Shown here in pieces: positions 6,961 to 13,584 of a DNA stretch of 14,448 nt. Origin of the DNA: JADKIH01 sp049363815 (GTDB lineage Bacteria > Bacteroidota > Bacteroidia > AKYH767-A > 2013-40CM-41-45); NCBI GenBank assembly GCA_049363815.1, contig JBMQEM010000179.1, forward strand, positions 1 to 14,448. The letters are read 5' to 3'. The stretch's first letter is position 1. Each line of letters begins with the position of its first letter. The notes beneath the pieces are model-generated. The model did no database searches. It was not told the DNA's origin and saw only the letters and a list, made by a program, of their open reading frames with translations. A program made the position numbers and the translations under genes.

Positions 6961-7700
6961 ATCGCCTTCTTCGTCATCATCCCAATAAACTCTTCCTTCT
7001 TCCTTCTTGAAATCTCTGCAACTGAGTTATCACTCATATGAACAAAATATCCATCCAGACGACTGAAACGTTTTACATGTTTCAGATTGATCAGGTGCGA
7101 ATTGTGTGAACGGAAAAAACCGTATTCGTGCAAAAGGTCTTCGTACTCTTTGATGTTCTTTGTTCCGGTAAATTTTTCAAGGGCGGTGTGGATGTGTGTG
7201 TAGGCTCCGTCGGCATGAAGGCGAATGATCTCTTCCGGTAATAAAAATGCATAACCGTCTTTTACCGGAATGGCAATTTTGTATGTCGATGTGGTATTGA
7301 GGTTTTCTAAAAGTGCATGGTATTGCGATGGACCGTTCTCTTCCAGTTCATTCGAAACTTTTTCTACTGCGCGCACTAAGTCATCCGTATCGATCGGTTT
7401 TAAGATGTAATCGACTGCAGAAAAACGAATGGCTTTGATCGCATAATGCGCATGAGCTGTGACGAAAATAATTTTGAAATCGATTGCAGGGACTCTTCTC
7501 AATAAATCGAAGCCTGTGCCATTCGGCATTTCTACATCAAGAAACACCAATTGCGGCTTGTTTTTGGAAATGAAATCGAGTGCTTCATCGACTGATGAAA
7601 CCTGGCCTACAACTTTTACTGTCGGACAATATTCTTCCAGCAATTTTGAAAGGCATTCGTGGTTCTTTTTTTCGTCGTCGACGATGAGGGCGGAGATCAT
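6954..7700 (-). CDS. LytTR-family response regulator
   Basis: Two-component response regulator, 248 aa. The receiver domain (1-120) has acidic pocket D8-D9, phospho-acceptor D55 in LVFLDVEMPNGTGFDLL, T81 and the conserved K101 in YILKPID, so it should be phosphorylatable. A linker of about 20 residues precedes the LytTR DNA-binding domain (141-243), recognisable from IPVKDGYAFLLPEEIIRLHADGAYTHI, the FRSHNSHLINLKHVKRFSR core and SDNSVAEISRRKKEEF. LytTR domains usually bind paired direct repeats. The gene lies downstream of the LytS-type kinase on the same strand, and the two are probably a pair, though a 327-bp repeat-filled gap separates them, so the regulator may have its own promoter or lower expression. 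The start ATG fits the normal receiver N-terminus (MISALIVDDE); no Shine-Dalgarno is evident. Confidence 0.95.
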   Translation of the reverse strand: MISALIVDDEKKNHECLSKLLEEYCPTVKVVGQVSSVDEALDFISKNKPQLVFLDVEMPNGTGFDLLRRVPAIDFKIIFVTAHAHYAIKAIRFSAVDYILKPIDTDDLVRAVEKVSNELEENGPSQYHALLENLNTTSTYKIAIPVKDGYAFLLPEEIIRLHADGAYTHIHTALEKFTGTKNIKEYEDLLHEYGFFRSHNSHLINLKHVKRFSRLDGYFVHMSDNSVAEISRRKKEEFIGMMTKKAIS

Positions 7701-7739
7701 GTGGGGGGCGTGGTCTTCTGTGTGTTTTGTTTCCCGCAG

Positions 7740-7757
7740 TCCCGATAGCTATCGGGA
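7740..7757. repeat. 18-bp perfect palindrome TCCCGATAGCTATCGGGA
   Basis: TCCCGATAGCTATCGGGA is identical to its reverse complement over all 18 bp and has no spacer. It interrupts a CCCGCAG...CGCAGAT repeat block, as if inserted into it. Similar CCCGATAGCTATCGGG palindromes are, as far as I recall, recurrent in Bacteroidota genomes. It could be a protein-binding site or a mobile short element. Confidence 0.85.
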
Positions 7758-7821
7758 TCGCAGATTTTGCGCAGATCTTTGGTTATCGTTCGGGCACTAG
7801 AGATTTAGTTCATTATATTTA

Positions 7822-7909
7822 TTTTTCTCCCGCAGATTTATCGCAGAACTTTTTTTAATTATTCTCAAAAAAAATCTGCGAAAAATCTGCGAGATCTGCG
7901 GGAGAAAAA
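7822..7909. repeat. Inverted pair of CTCCCGCAGAT repeats
   Basis: TTTTTCTCCCGCAGAT at 7822-7837 and its exact reverse complement at 7894-7909 form a 16-bp inverted repeat with a 56-bp loop that contains further partly complementary CGCAGA and TCTGCG segments. In RNA from either strand it could form a long imperfect hairpin, perhaps attenuating read-through from the kinase gene into the regulator gene. Confidence 0.7.
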
Positions 7910-7969
7910 AAATGACGCTTCTTTTTTCTCGAAGATATTGCGAGATCTGCGGGAGAAAAAATGACGCTT
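7888..7969. repeat. Direct duplication, 33 and 31 bp
   Basis: 7888-7920 and 7939-7969 are the same sequence apart from two extra A residues in the A-run of the first copy. Each begins TGCGAGATCTGCGGGAG, continues through the A-run and ends ATGACGCTT. The copies start 51 bp apart. This is a local duplication of one repeat unit with its flank. Confidence 0.85.
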
Positions 7970-8027
7970 ATTTCTGCCTTATAGTTGCTTCTAACAAAGC
8001 TAACCGAATTCCCCTCAGATTTGCAAA

Positions 8028-10949
8028 TTAAATCTCAACTTCCACCCTAGTTCCCGATAAAGTACCATTTTCCGAGCGTAGATCGCGGAACTCGGCTTTG
8101 ATATTCTTCCTGAATAACTTATTGTAGGCCTCGATCCGCTGGAAAATGATCTTCGTCCCACGGGATTCGTGCGGTTCGCGGTTTTTAATGTTCCACTCTT
8201 TGGCTTCCTCGAAACCAATTCCATTGTCCTCAATTGCTATCAACAGATTATCGCCCTTCCTGCGGATATCAATTACGATCTTCCCTTTGCCTTTCATTTT
8301 CGAAATTCCATGCTTGATGGAATTTTCTACAAATGGCTGCAACAACAACGATGGTAATTCATAATCGGAAAGAGCTATCCCCTCTTCGCAATCGATCCGG
8401 AATTCAAAACCACTTTCAAACTGCTGCATTTCCAGTTCAACATAATTCCGAAGTGAATTCAATTCGGCTTCAAGTGATACTACCTGCTTATCGGAATTGT
8501 CTAGTACATATCTCACCAGTTTCGAAAATGAGGTCAGATATTTTTCCGCTGATTTCAGATCATGACTCTGCATGTAAATGCGGATAGAATTCATGACGTT
8601 GAAAATAAAATGCGGATTCATCTGCGCGCGGATCGCTGTCAACTGTAAGGAAGCCTGGATTTGTTCATTCTCCAGTTTCTCCCGCAACTTCCGTAACTGA
8701 CTTTTATAGTAGAAGAAAACAATAGCCGTGATCAAAAGCGATATCCCAATTTTAAACCAAACTGATTGCCACCACGCCGGATGGATCACAAAATTAAAAT
8801 TTGCCGAAGTGTCGCTCCATATACCGGATTTGTTCATCGCCATAACACTGAAATGATAACTACCCGGTGCAAGTGATAAAAATTCAACCTCACGATTCAT
8901 AGTGGTTGAGCTTATGGTATCTCTGTCATGGACCAGCAAGTACTTGTATGATATCTTCTCAAAACTTTTAAAAGAGATGGCATTAAAACTGATCTGCAGA
9001 TTATTTGAATCATGCGGGAAGCTCAGGTTTTCAAAGCCGGGAATCTTCTTCGTATTCATCCTTACAGAGGAGATGTAGATCTTAGGCGAAACTGTATTTG
9101 TAAAATCTGCATTTGAAGAGAAAAACGAAATGCCCGAATTTGTTGCTACATAAACAGTATCATTCAACACAGCGATCTCACTGATCTCGTCATTCAGCAA
9201 ACCATCACTGTGATGTATATTGGTGATCTTATACGAAGTTGAATTCTCATCCCCGAACTGTAAAAGACTAACGCCTTTGTTTGTTGAAACCCATACATTG
9301 CTTCCGGATACTGTCATCCGGCCTACCAGATTACTTGCCAGTCCTTTTGTTTCATCCACAGTAATTACAGAATCGTTCACTACCATCATTATTCCCTTTC
9401 CTTTTGTAGCAAACAGTAATTTATTTCCGGCTTGTTTAATGTCATCTACTCTGACTTCATTAAATTCCTTTTTATATGGCGATTCTTTTTTAGTGTTCTC
9501 ATCATAATAGAAAACCCCGCGGTTGCATCCAATGAGTAATTTTCCTTCAGTAGTTTCAATAATTGTGTTGATCCGTTGCGACAACAAATCACTTACATAA
9601 ATAGAGTCTGACTTTACAAAAAGTATGAAAGATGATCCTGCAGCATAAATGTCGCCGTTACTCTTTTTGAAATATTCGGTTTTTACACCTATAGGATCCC
9701 CAATCTTATAGACATGGTACTTCCCTTCTCCAAGTCTTCCAGCATAATATCTGCTTACGTAAATGGAAGGATCATCAGGAAAGACAGTCAGGTCGGTTAT
9801 GGGTAATTTTTTTGCAATGTCGTTTTGCTCATAGATCGTTTTCACTTTCTGATTCTGCATTTCTACTATTGCACCGGTCCAGCAACCTATATAAAGTTTG
9901 TTCTTATGATCTGTGGCCAGACTTGTAGGCTTTTTGATCGAATCAGAAAATTCAATGCTCTTGATCTTGTCGTCCGGTAAATAAAAAACACCGTTCTCAA
10001 GTGTTGTAAACCAAAATCCTTTTTCATTATCCTGAAAAATTCCGGAGATCATGTTTCCCTTTAAAAAAAGTCTGGAATAATTTCTCCAGTTGTTTTTCTC
10101 ATAATAAAAAAGACCTTCTTCAGATCCTACCCATAGATTCCCGTTTTCATCTTCAAGCAATGCAAAAATGCTTCCTGACAAGGTAAACAGCTTTTCAGCT
10201 TTGCCGTTTTTACCTACAAAAAAAGCAGAGCTGCCAATCGAAAAAACAACTTCATCTGAACTCGTGCGGCGAAAACTAAGTCTGCCAAATTCACTGGTTT
10301 CAATCTCATACTGCCATACATTCTTACCAAACCGATGGTTCACAAAAGCCTTTGTACTATTTCCATTTACACCCAGGATCGATGACACATGAAATTTTCC
10401 CGGAAATTCATTAATATAATAATTTGAATCCACCTGGAAGCCTACTGAATCAATAAAATCATACTTCCCTTTATCATCTATTGAAAAGGTGCCCTTTCCC
10501 CTGAATGCTACAACCACTTTCTGCAAACTGTCGACATAAAAACCATTAGGGATTTTATTCTGGGAATTTTTTAATATAAAGTCATTGTACTTATATGGAA
10601 TTATTTTCTCATCCTGAAGATAAAATACACGTCCTGAATAAGTGAACATCCATAAACGTCCACTGACATCTACATGGAGATAAAAAACTGTATTGTCGGT
10701 TAAGCCGTCCTGTGTGGTGAAAGTTCTGAATTCATAACCATCATAACGGACAACTCCTCTGTCGGTTCCTAACCAGATGTTTCCATTCTTATCCTGAATA
10801 ACTGAATAAAGTTCGCTACTAGATAACCCCTCTTCAGTTGTAAAATGCTTGAATAAAGGCAAGGGATCTTGACCCGTACTCTGCGTTACGCTAGCGAATT
10901 CCAGGCAAAAAAGCACAAACAAAACCCTAAACCCCGCAGTTGACGACAT
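8028..10949 (-). CDS. Propeller-type sensor histidine kinase (LytS/YehU class)
   Basis: Membrane sensor kinase, 973 aa. Signal peptide at 1-26 (VLFVLFCLEFASVTQSTG). Residues ~30-640 form a periplasmic beta-propeller of 'two-component regulator propeller' repeats such as VIQDKNGNIWLGTDRGVVRYD, LLEDENGNLWVGSEEGLFYY and KLLIGCNRGVFYYDE. A Y_Y_Y domain (~650-725) holds KISYKYLLVHDRD and SLAPGSYHFSVMAMNKSGIWS. One transmembrane helix lies at ~731-748, then a short coiled coil (LRKLREKLENEQIQ). The kinase is the His_kinase type: RAQMNPHFIFNVMNSI with phospho-acceptor H780, then HATPase_c with N876 in QPFVENSIKHG and the ATP-lid motif DNGIGF at 908-913. It resembles the sensor half of Bacteroides hybrid two-component systems that sense glycans, but is a separate kinase with no fused receiver or AraC domain. 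Its likely partner is the LytTR regulator downstream. The ligand is unknown. Confidence 0.95.
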   Translation of the reverse strand: MSSTAGFRVLFVLFCLEFASVTQSTGQDPLPLFKHFTTEEGLSSSELYSVIQDKNGNIWLGTDRGVVRYDGYEFRTFTTQDGLTDNTVFYLHVDVSGRLWMFTYSGRVFYLQDEKIIPYKYNDFILKNSQNKIPNGFYVDSLQKVVVAFRGKGTFSIDDKGKYDFIDSVGFQVDSNYYINEFPGKFHVSSILGVNGNSTKAFVNHRFGKNVWQYEIETSEFGRLSFRRTSSDEVVFSIGSSAFFVGKNGKAEKLFTLSGSIFALLEDENGNLWVGSEEGLFYYEKNNWRNYSRLFLKGNMISGIFQDNEKGFWFTTLENGVFYLPDDKIKSIEFSDSIKKPTSLATDHKNKLYIGCWTGAIVEMQNQKVKTIYEQNDIAKKLPITDLTVFPDDPSIYVSRYYAGRLGEGKYHVYKIGDPIGVKTEYFKKSNGDIYAAGSSFILFVKSDSIYVSDLLSQRINTIIETTEGKLLIGCNRGVFYYDENTKKESPYKKEFNEVRVDDIKQAGNKLLFATKGKGIMMVVNDSVITVDETKGLASNLVGRMTVSGSNVWVSTNKGVSLLQFGDENSTSYKITNIHHSDGLLNDEISEIAVLNDTVYVATNSGISFFSSNADFTNTVSPKIYISSVRMNTKKIPGFENLSFPHDSNNLQISFNAISFKSFEKISYKYLLVHDRDTISSTTMNREVEFLSLAPGSYHFSVMAMNKSGIWSDTSANFNFVIHPAWWQSVWFKIGISLLITAIVFFYYKSQLRKLREKLENEQIQASLQLTAIRAQMNPHFIFNVMNSIRIYMQSHDLKSAEKYLTSFSKLVRYVLDNSDKQVVSLEAELNSLRNYVELEMQQFESGFEFRIDCEEGIALSDYELPSLLLQPFVENSIKHGISKMKGKGKIVIDIRRKGDNLLIAIEDNGIGFEEAKEWNIKNREPHESRGTKIIFQRIEAYNKLFRKNIKAEFRDLRSENGTLSGTRVEVEI

Positions 10950-11008
10950 AAAGATTGTCTTTGCGTAAATATGATGAAAAATAAGATGTAAGTCAACCCC
11001 TGGATTTT

Positions 11009-11038
11009 AACCGTGGATTAAAAATCCACAGCTCGGTT
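11009..11038. repeat. Hairpin upstream of the sensor kinase
   Basis: GTGGATT-AAA-AATCCAC (11013-11029) is a perfect 7-bp stem with a 3-nt loop. It is extended by AACC/GGTT pairs (outer arms AACCG 11009-11013 and CGGTT 11034-11038) after a 4-nt AGCT bulge. It lies about 60 bp upstream of the kinase ATG, in the 202-bp gap 10950-11151. Confidence 0.7.
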
Positions 11039-11041
11039 GCA

Positions 11042-11058
11042 CAGGATCACAGATCCTG
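11042..11058. repeat. Hairpin CAGGATC-ACA-GATCCTG
   Basis: A perfect 7-bp stem with a 3-nt loop. Its right arm is the start of the first 17-bp tandem unit, so the array seems to begin at this palindrome. Confidence 0.75.
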
Positions 11059-11135
11059 CGCAGCGGTAGATCCTGCGCAGCGGTAAATCCTGCGCAGCGG
11101 TAGATCCTGCGTAGCAGTAAATCCTGCGCAGCAAC
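11051..11135. repeat. 17-bp tandem repeat array, five units
   Basis: Five head-to-tail 17-bp units (11051, 11068, 11085, 11102, 11119), consensus ARATCCTGCGCAGCGGT. Units 1 and 2 are identical; later units vary at one to four positions. Each intact unit contains the 8-bp palindrome CTGCGCAG (CTGCGTAG in unit 4). CCACAGCTC occurs on both sides of the array (11026-11034 and 11138-11146). There are no spacers, so it is not a CRISPR array. The unit length is not a multiple of three and the array is G+C-rich in an AT-rich genome. It lies 16 bp downstream of the acetyltransferase stop and upstream of the kinase gene. Confidence 0.9.
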
Positions 11136-11151
11136 AGCCACAGCTCTGTTT

Positions 11152-11658
11152 TTACTTTTCTTTTCTCCTAATCGAGTAGTATAACTCATCCAACATTTCA
11201 CCGTTTTTCAAAAGGGTTTTTTCAAACTTACATTCAAATTTAAAACCGGCTTTTTCTAATACGCGTTGTGATGCCAGATTTGTTCCAAAGGGGCGGGCGA
11301 AAATTCTAGTGATGTCGTAAGTATTGAAACCGAAGTCAACAATCTGTGTGATTGCTTTTGTAATAATCCCTTTGCCCCAAAAAGGTTCTGCTAGCCAGTA
11401 ACCTAATTCGGCATTCATTCTTTCTATATCATCTTTTGGATGCAGGCCAATTCCGCCCACTGCTTCGCCATTTACATCGATGGCAAAAATGTGAATGGGG
11501 TCATCTTTTGTTGCGAATGAAATGAACGCTTCACCATTTTCTTTTGCATACGGATGCGGAAATTTATCGGTCATAAATTTCGCAATGTTGGGGTTGTTGG
11601 CGTACTTTACCAGACTGTCGATATCGGTGGGTGTCCAGGGACGGAGGGTGAAGTTCAT
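11152..11658 (-). CDS. GNAT-family N-acetyltransferase (RimJ/RimL-like)
   Basis: Cytoplasmic acetyl-CoA-dependent N-acetyltransferase, 168 aa, a normal length for the Acetyltransf_3 group. It begins with the family pattern LRPWTPTDIDSLVKYANNPNIAKFM. The central core is NAELGYWLAEPFWGKGIITKAITQIVDFGF, in which W94-G95-K96-G97 is the acetyl-CoA-binding turn. The C-terminal motif NLASQRVLEKAGFKFE (127-142) is the conserved asparagine/AGF segment, followed by the last strands (LLKNGEMLDELYYSIRR). RimJ/RimL-like enzymes acetylate ribosomal protein N-termini, amino groups of other proteins, or small molecules; the substrate here cannot be told. It stands alone, 98 bp from the secreted-protein gene and followed by the 17-bp array. 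No convincing promoter box was found. Confidence 0.92.
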   Translation of the reverse strand: MNFTLRPWTPTDIDSLVKYANNPNIAKFMTDKFPHPYAKENGEAFISFATKDDPIHIFAIDVNGEAVGGIGLHPKDDIERMNAELGYWLAEPFWGKGIITKAITQIVDFGFNTYDITRIFARPFGTNLASQRVLEKAGFKFECKFEKTLLKNGEMLDELYYSIRRKEK

Positions 11659-11722
11659 TTTACAAAGAAAAACAATTCTGTGAATACTTTATGTAAGTCT
11701 TTTGGAAATTGAACCTGAATTA

Positions 11723-11748
11723 TTTCCCGCAGATTACGCAGATTTGGC
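11723..11748. repeat. Dispersed CCCGCAGATTACGCAGAT repeat copy
   Basis: CCCGCAGATTACGCAGAT preceded by TTT and followed by TTGGCG. It is the same family as the cluster at 7731-7969, in the 98-bp gap between the secreted propeller gene (ends 11757) and the acetyltransferase start (11658). It ends 9 bp beyond the secreted-protein stop, so it lies in that gene's 3' untranslated region. Confidence 0.8.
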
Positions 11749-11756
11749 GTAGATGA

Positions 11757-13502
11757 TTACTGCTTTATCACTTTACCAATCCGCACTCCACTCTTACTTG
11801 TCATCCTCAAGAAATACATGCCGGAAGAAAGTTTTTCGAGATCAACTTCATTTTCAACGGAAGTGATTTTCGAAGTGTGACATAATCGGCCATTCGAATC
11901 AAAGATCTGCAACGTCGCTATTTCTCCATCAGGAATTTGCATCAAATGAATTGAACCGGATGCCGGATTGGGATAAATACCAAGATGCGTTTCATACGGA
12001 TCAGCAATGTCACTGGTCAGACACCAGAAGATCTCTACTGTTGTATCGCTGAAACTTTCACTCATCAGAAAACGATATTGCGAAAAATCTGTAATGCCGA
12101 ATTCTGTGATCGTGTCACTATACGTCTGCAAAGTATTTCCCAATTGCGCAAAGAAATTTACAAATCCGATTTTGTTCGAAATAGTATCCCCTTGCGGATT
12201 GACAATCTGAACAGAAGGATAATTCATGTGAGCGAAATTTCCATTGAATATAGTAACGTTTATATAAACCGGATTCAATGTATCATACCAAACACTATCG
12301 ACACACACCAATGAATAATCGATCGGCATTCCCGCTACAAATGGATAATCAAACTTGATCAGTTCAGAATTTGCAACACTGTCTTCCAGAATATAAATTC
12401 CGGAATCATCAAAGGTCATATCTACAGAAAATTCCTGTTCTGGGACGATATTGTATTCACCGTACCAATTCTGATTTCCGAGTGCGTCAAACGTAGCGAC
12501 TCTTACATAATTATCGAAAGAGTCTTGTATAGTACCGGCGATCAATATATAGTTCTGACTGAATAAAGCTGTCGATATTCTGTAACTATCTAATCCATTC
12601 ATCGAACGCTGCCATTCAAAATCTCCATTGTAATTATACTTGTACATAGAATCATTCAAGCCTATTGCAATTATATCCTGATCCCAGTCTATGATCAATT
12701 CAACACTGAGATCACCAAATGGTGGACAGACAGCAATATCTTCTTTTATCCAACTGAAAGTACCTGAACTATCGAATCGAACCAGATTATAAGTTCCGTA
12801 ACTATTTATCAGATAAATGTTGTTTTGATAATCGATTGCTATATGCGAAGCATCAATCGTGACTGCAGTAAAATCAACAGATCCGTCGGTATTATATCTG
12901 ATCAGATTTGTTGCCCCTGCATACAAGGAAGCCACAACTCGACCTGCATTATCAACTGCAATATAAATAGGTGCAACACCTACTGACCATTGTTCATTTC
13001 CAAAAAGATCGAATACTGCTATTCCACCTTCACCTTTTAAATAAAGCAAACTGTTTTTTAATATTATTTGATTAAATGAAAAATACGGAATTGCAGTTAC
13101 AGTATCTCTTCGCCATACGAGATTACCTGAACTGTTGAATTTTAATAATAGCGGAGTTTCCATGGTTGAGTATACTCCACCTGCAACATAAATATTTGCT
13201 GACGAATCAACAGCCATATCAAAACCACGCGGATCATAAATCCCCGGAATATCAAAGATCTGAGTCCAGAGTACATTGCCATCAGTATCAAACTTTCTTA
13301 AAAATATATTTCTCTCCGGAGTATCTGATTGATAACAAAGCGCAACAACATTTCCAAAAATATCCACTTCCGTTTTAACCGGAAATAGATTACTGCTATC
13401 AGGAAGACTATTTATCGTTTGCGTCCATAGCGGCGAACTTTGTGCATTAACATTCATCTGAATGAAAATACTGATCAGGGTTAGAAGTAATTTATTTTTC
13501 AT
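11757..13502 (-). CDS. Secreted propeller protein with type IX sorting domain
   Basis: Exported 581-aa protein. Sec signal peptide at 1-21 (LLLTLISIFIQMNVNAQ). Residues ~22-375 are a repeat domain with the recurring phrase (K/R)(F/Y)(D/N)xxGxxxW: the terminal aromatic falls at about 79, 130, 172, 211 (Phe), 251, 297 and 346, with W26 possibly starting the series. The 39-53-residue spacing suggests a seven- or eight-bladed beta-propeller. Between repeats lie IAVD-type phrases (MAVDSSANIYVAGG, IAIDYQNNIYLINS) as in SBBP/PQQ-like propellers. Residues ~385-500 look like an Ig-like beta-sandwich. The C-terminus (~506-581) is a Por sorting domain (YPNPASGSIHL, LQIFDSNGRL, LEKLSSGMYFLRM, GKVIKQ), which directs type IX secretion and surface attachment. 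No catalytic motif is seen; it may be an adhesin or binding protein. The AraC regulator upstream on the same strand, 82 bp away, could control it. Confidence 0.9.
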   Translation of the reverse strand: MKNKLLLTLISIFIQMNVNAQSSPLWTQTINSLPDSSNLFPVKTEVDIFGNVVALCYQSDTPERNIFLRKFDTDGNVLWTQIFDIPGIYDPRGFDMAVDSSANIYVAGGVYSTMETPLLLKFNSSGNLVWRRDTVTAIPYFSFNQIILKNSLLYLKGEGGIAVFDLFGNEQWSVGVAPIYIAVDNAGRVVASLYAGATNLIRYNTDGSVDFTAVTIDASHIAIDYQNNIYLINSYGTYNLVRFDSSGTFSWIKEDIAVCPPFGDLSVELIIDWDQDIIAIGLNDSMYKYNYNGDFEWQRSMNGLDSYRISTALFSQNYILIAGTIQDSFDNYVRVATFDALGNQNWYGEYNIVPEQEFSVDMTFDDSGIYILEDSVANSELIKFDYPFVAGMPIDYSLVCVDSVWYDTLNPVYINVTIFNGNFAHMNYPSVQIVNPQGDTISNKIGFVNFFAQLGNTLQTYSDTITEFGITDFSQYRFLMSESFSDTTVEIFWCLTSDIADPYETHLGIYPNPASGSIHLMQIPDGEIATLQIFDSNGRLCHTSKITSVENEVDLEKLSSGMYFLRMTSKSGVRIGKVIKQ

Positions 13503-13555
13503 AGGGATTAAATTTAAACTTGGATTAATTTACAATACAATATTAAACGATATTG

Positions 13556-13572
13556 GACATTCCGACAATGTC
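13556..13572. promoter_or_regulatory. Inverted repeat GACATT-n5-AATGTC, possible operator
   Basis: A perfect 6-bp inverted repeat around CCGAC, 54 bp upstream of the secreted-protein ATG and just past the AraC gene's stop. No T-run follows it on the minus strand, so it is a poor terminator. Its place upstream of a secreted-protein gene makes an operator possible, but this is unproven. Confidence 0.3.
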
Positions 13573-13584
13573 AAAATTGCGGCA

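Larger units (their letters stand above)
7731..7969. repeat. CGCAGAT repeat cluster in 327-bp kinase/regulator gap
   Basis: The gap 7701-8027 has no gene; most of it is repeats. Blocks built on CCCGCAGAT/CGCAGAT occur in plus orientation at 7731-7777 (split by the 18-bp palindrome) and 7822-7849, and in minus orientation (ATCTGCG...GCGGGA) at about 7871-7909 and 7939-7960. T- or A-runs usually flank them. A further copy is at 11723-11748. Such CCCGCAGAT-type elements are, in my experience, scattered through intergenic regions of many Bacteroidota genomes; their role is not established. Confidence 0.85.

Noticed and set aside
7731..7969. Insertion sequence or MITE with transposase
   Set aside because: No transposase frame, no clear terminal repeats with target-site duplication; the pattern is of short dispersed repeats only.
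8015..8233. 72-codon minus-strand frame at the 3' end of the kinase gene
   Set aside because: It overlaps the HATPase domain in another frame and shows no recognisable features.
10950..11008. Possible promoter for the kinase gene (minus-strand TATTTACG with an upstream TTG)
   Set aside because: Only six of eight positions fit TAnnTTTG or a shifted version of it, and the spacing is not standard; not enough to call.
11051..11135. CRISPR array
   Set aside because: Units are directly adjacent with no unique spacers, only 17 bp long, and there are no cas genes.
11007..11201. Open frame of 64 codons on the minus strand across the 17-bp array
   Set aside because: It is produced by translation of the tandem repeat (repeated RRIY/CAGF/AAQDL phrases) and overlaps the acetyltransferase 3' end; no start signal and no family resemblance.
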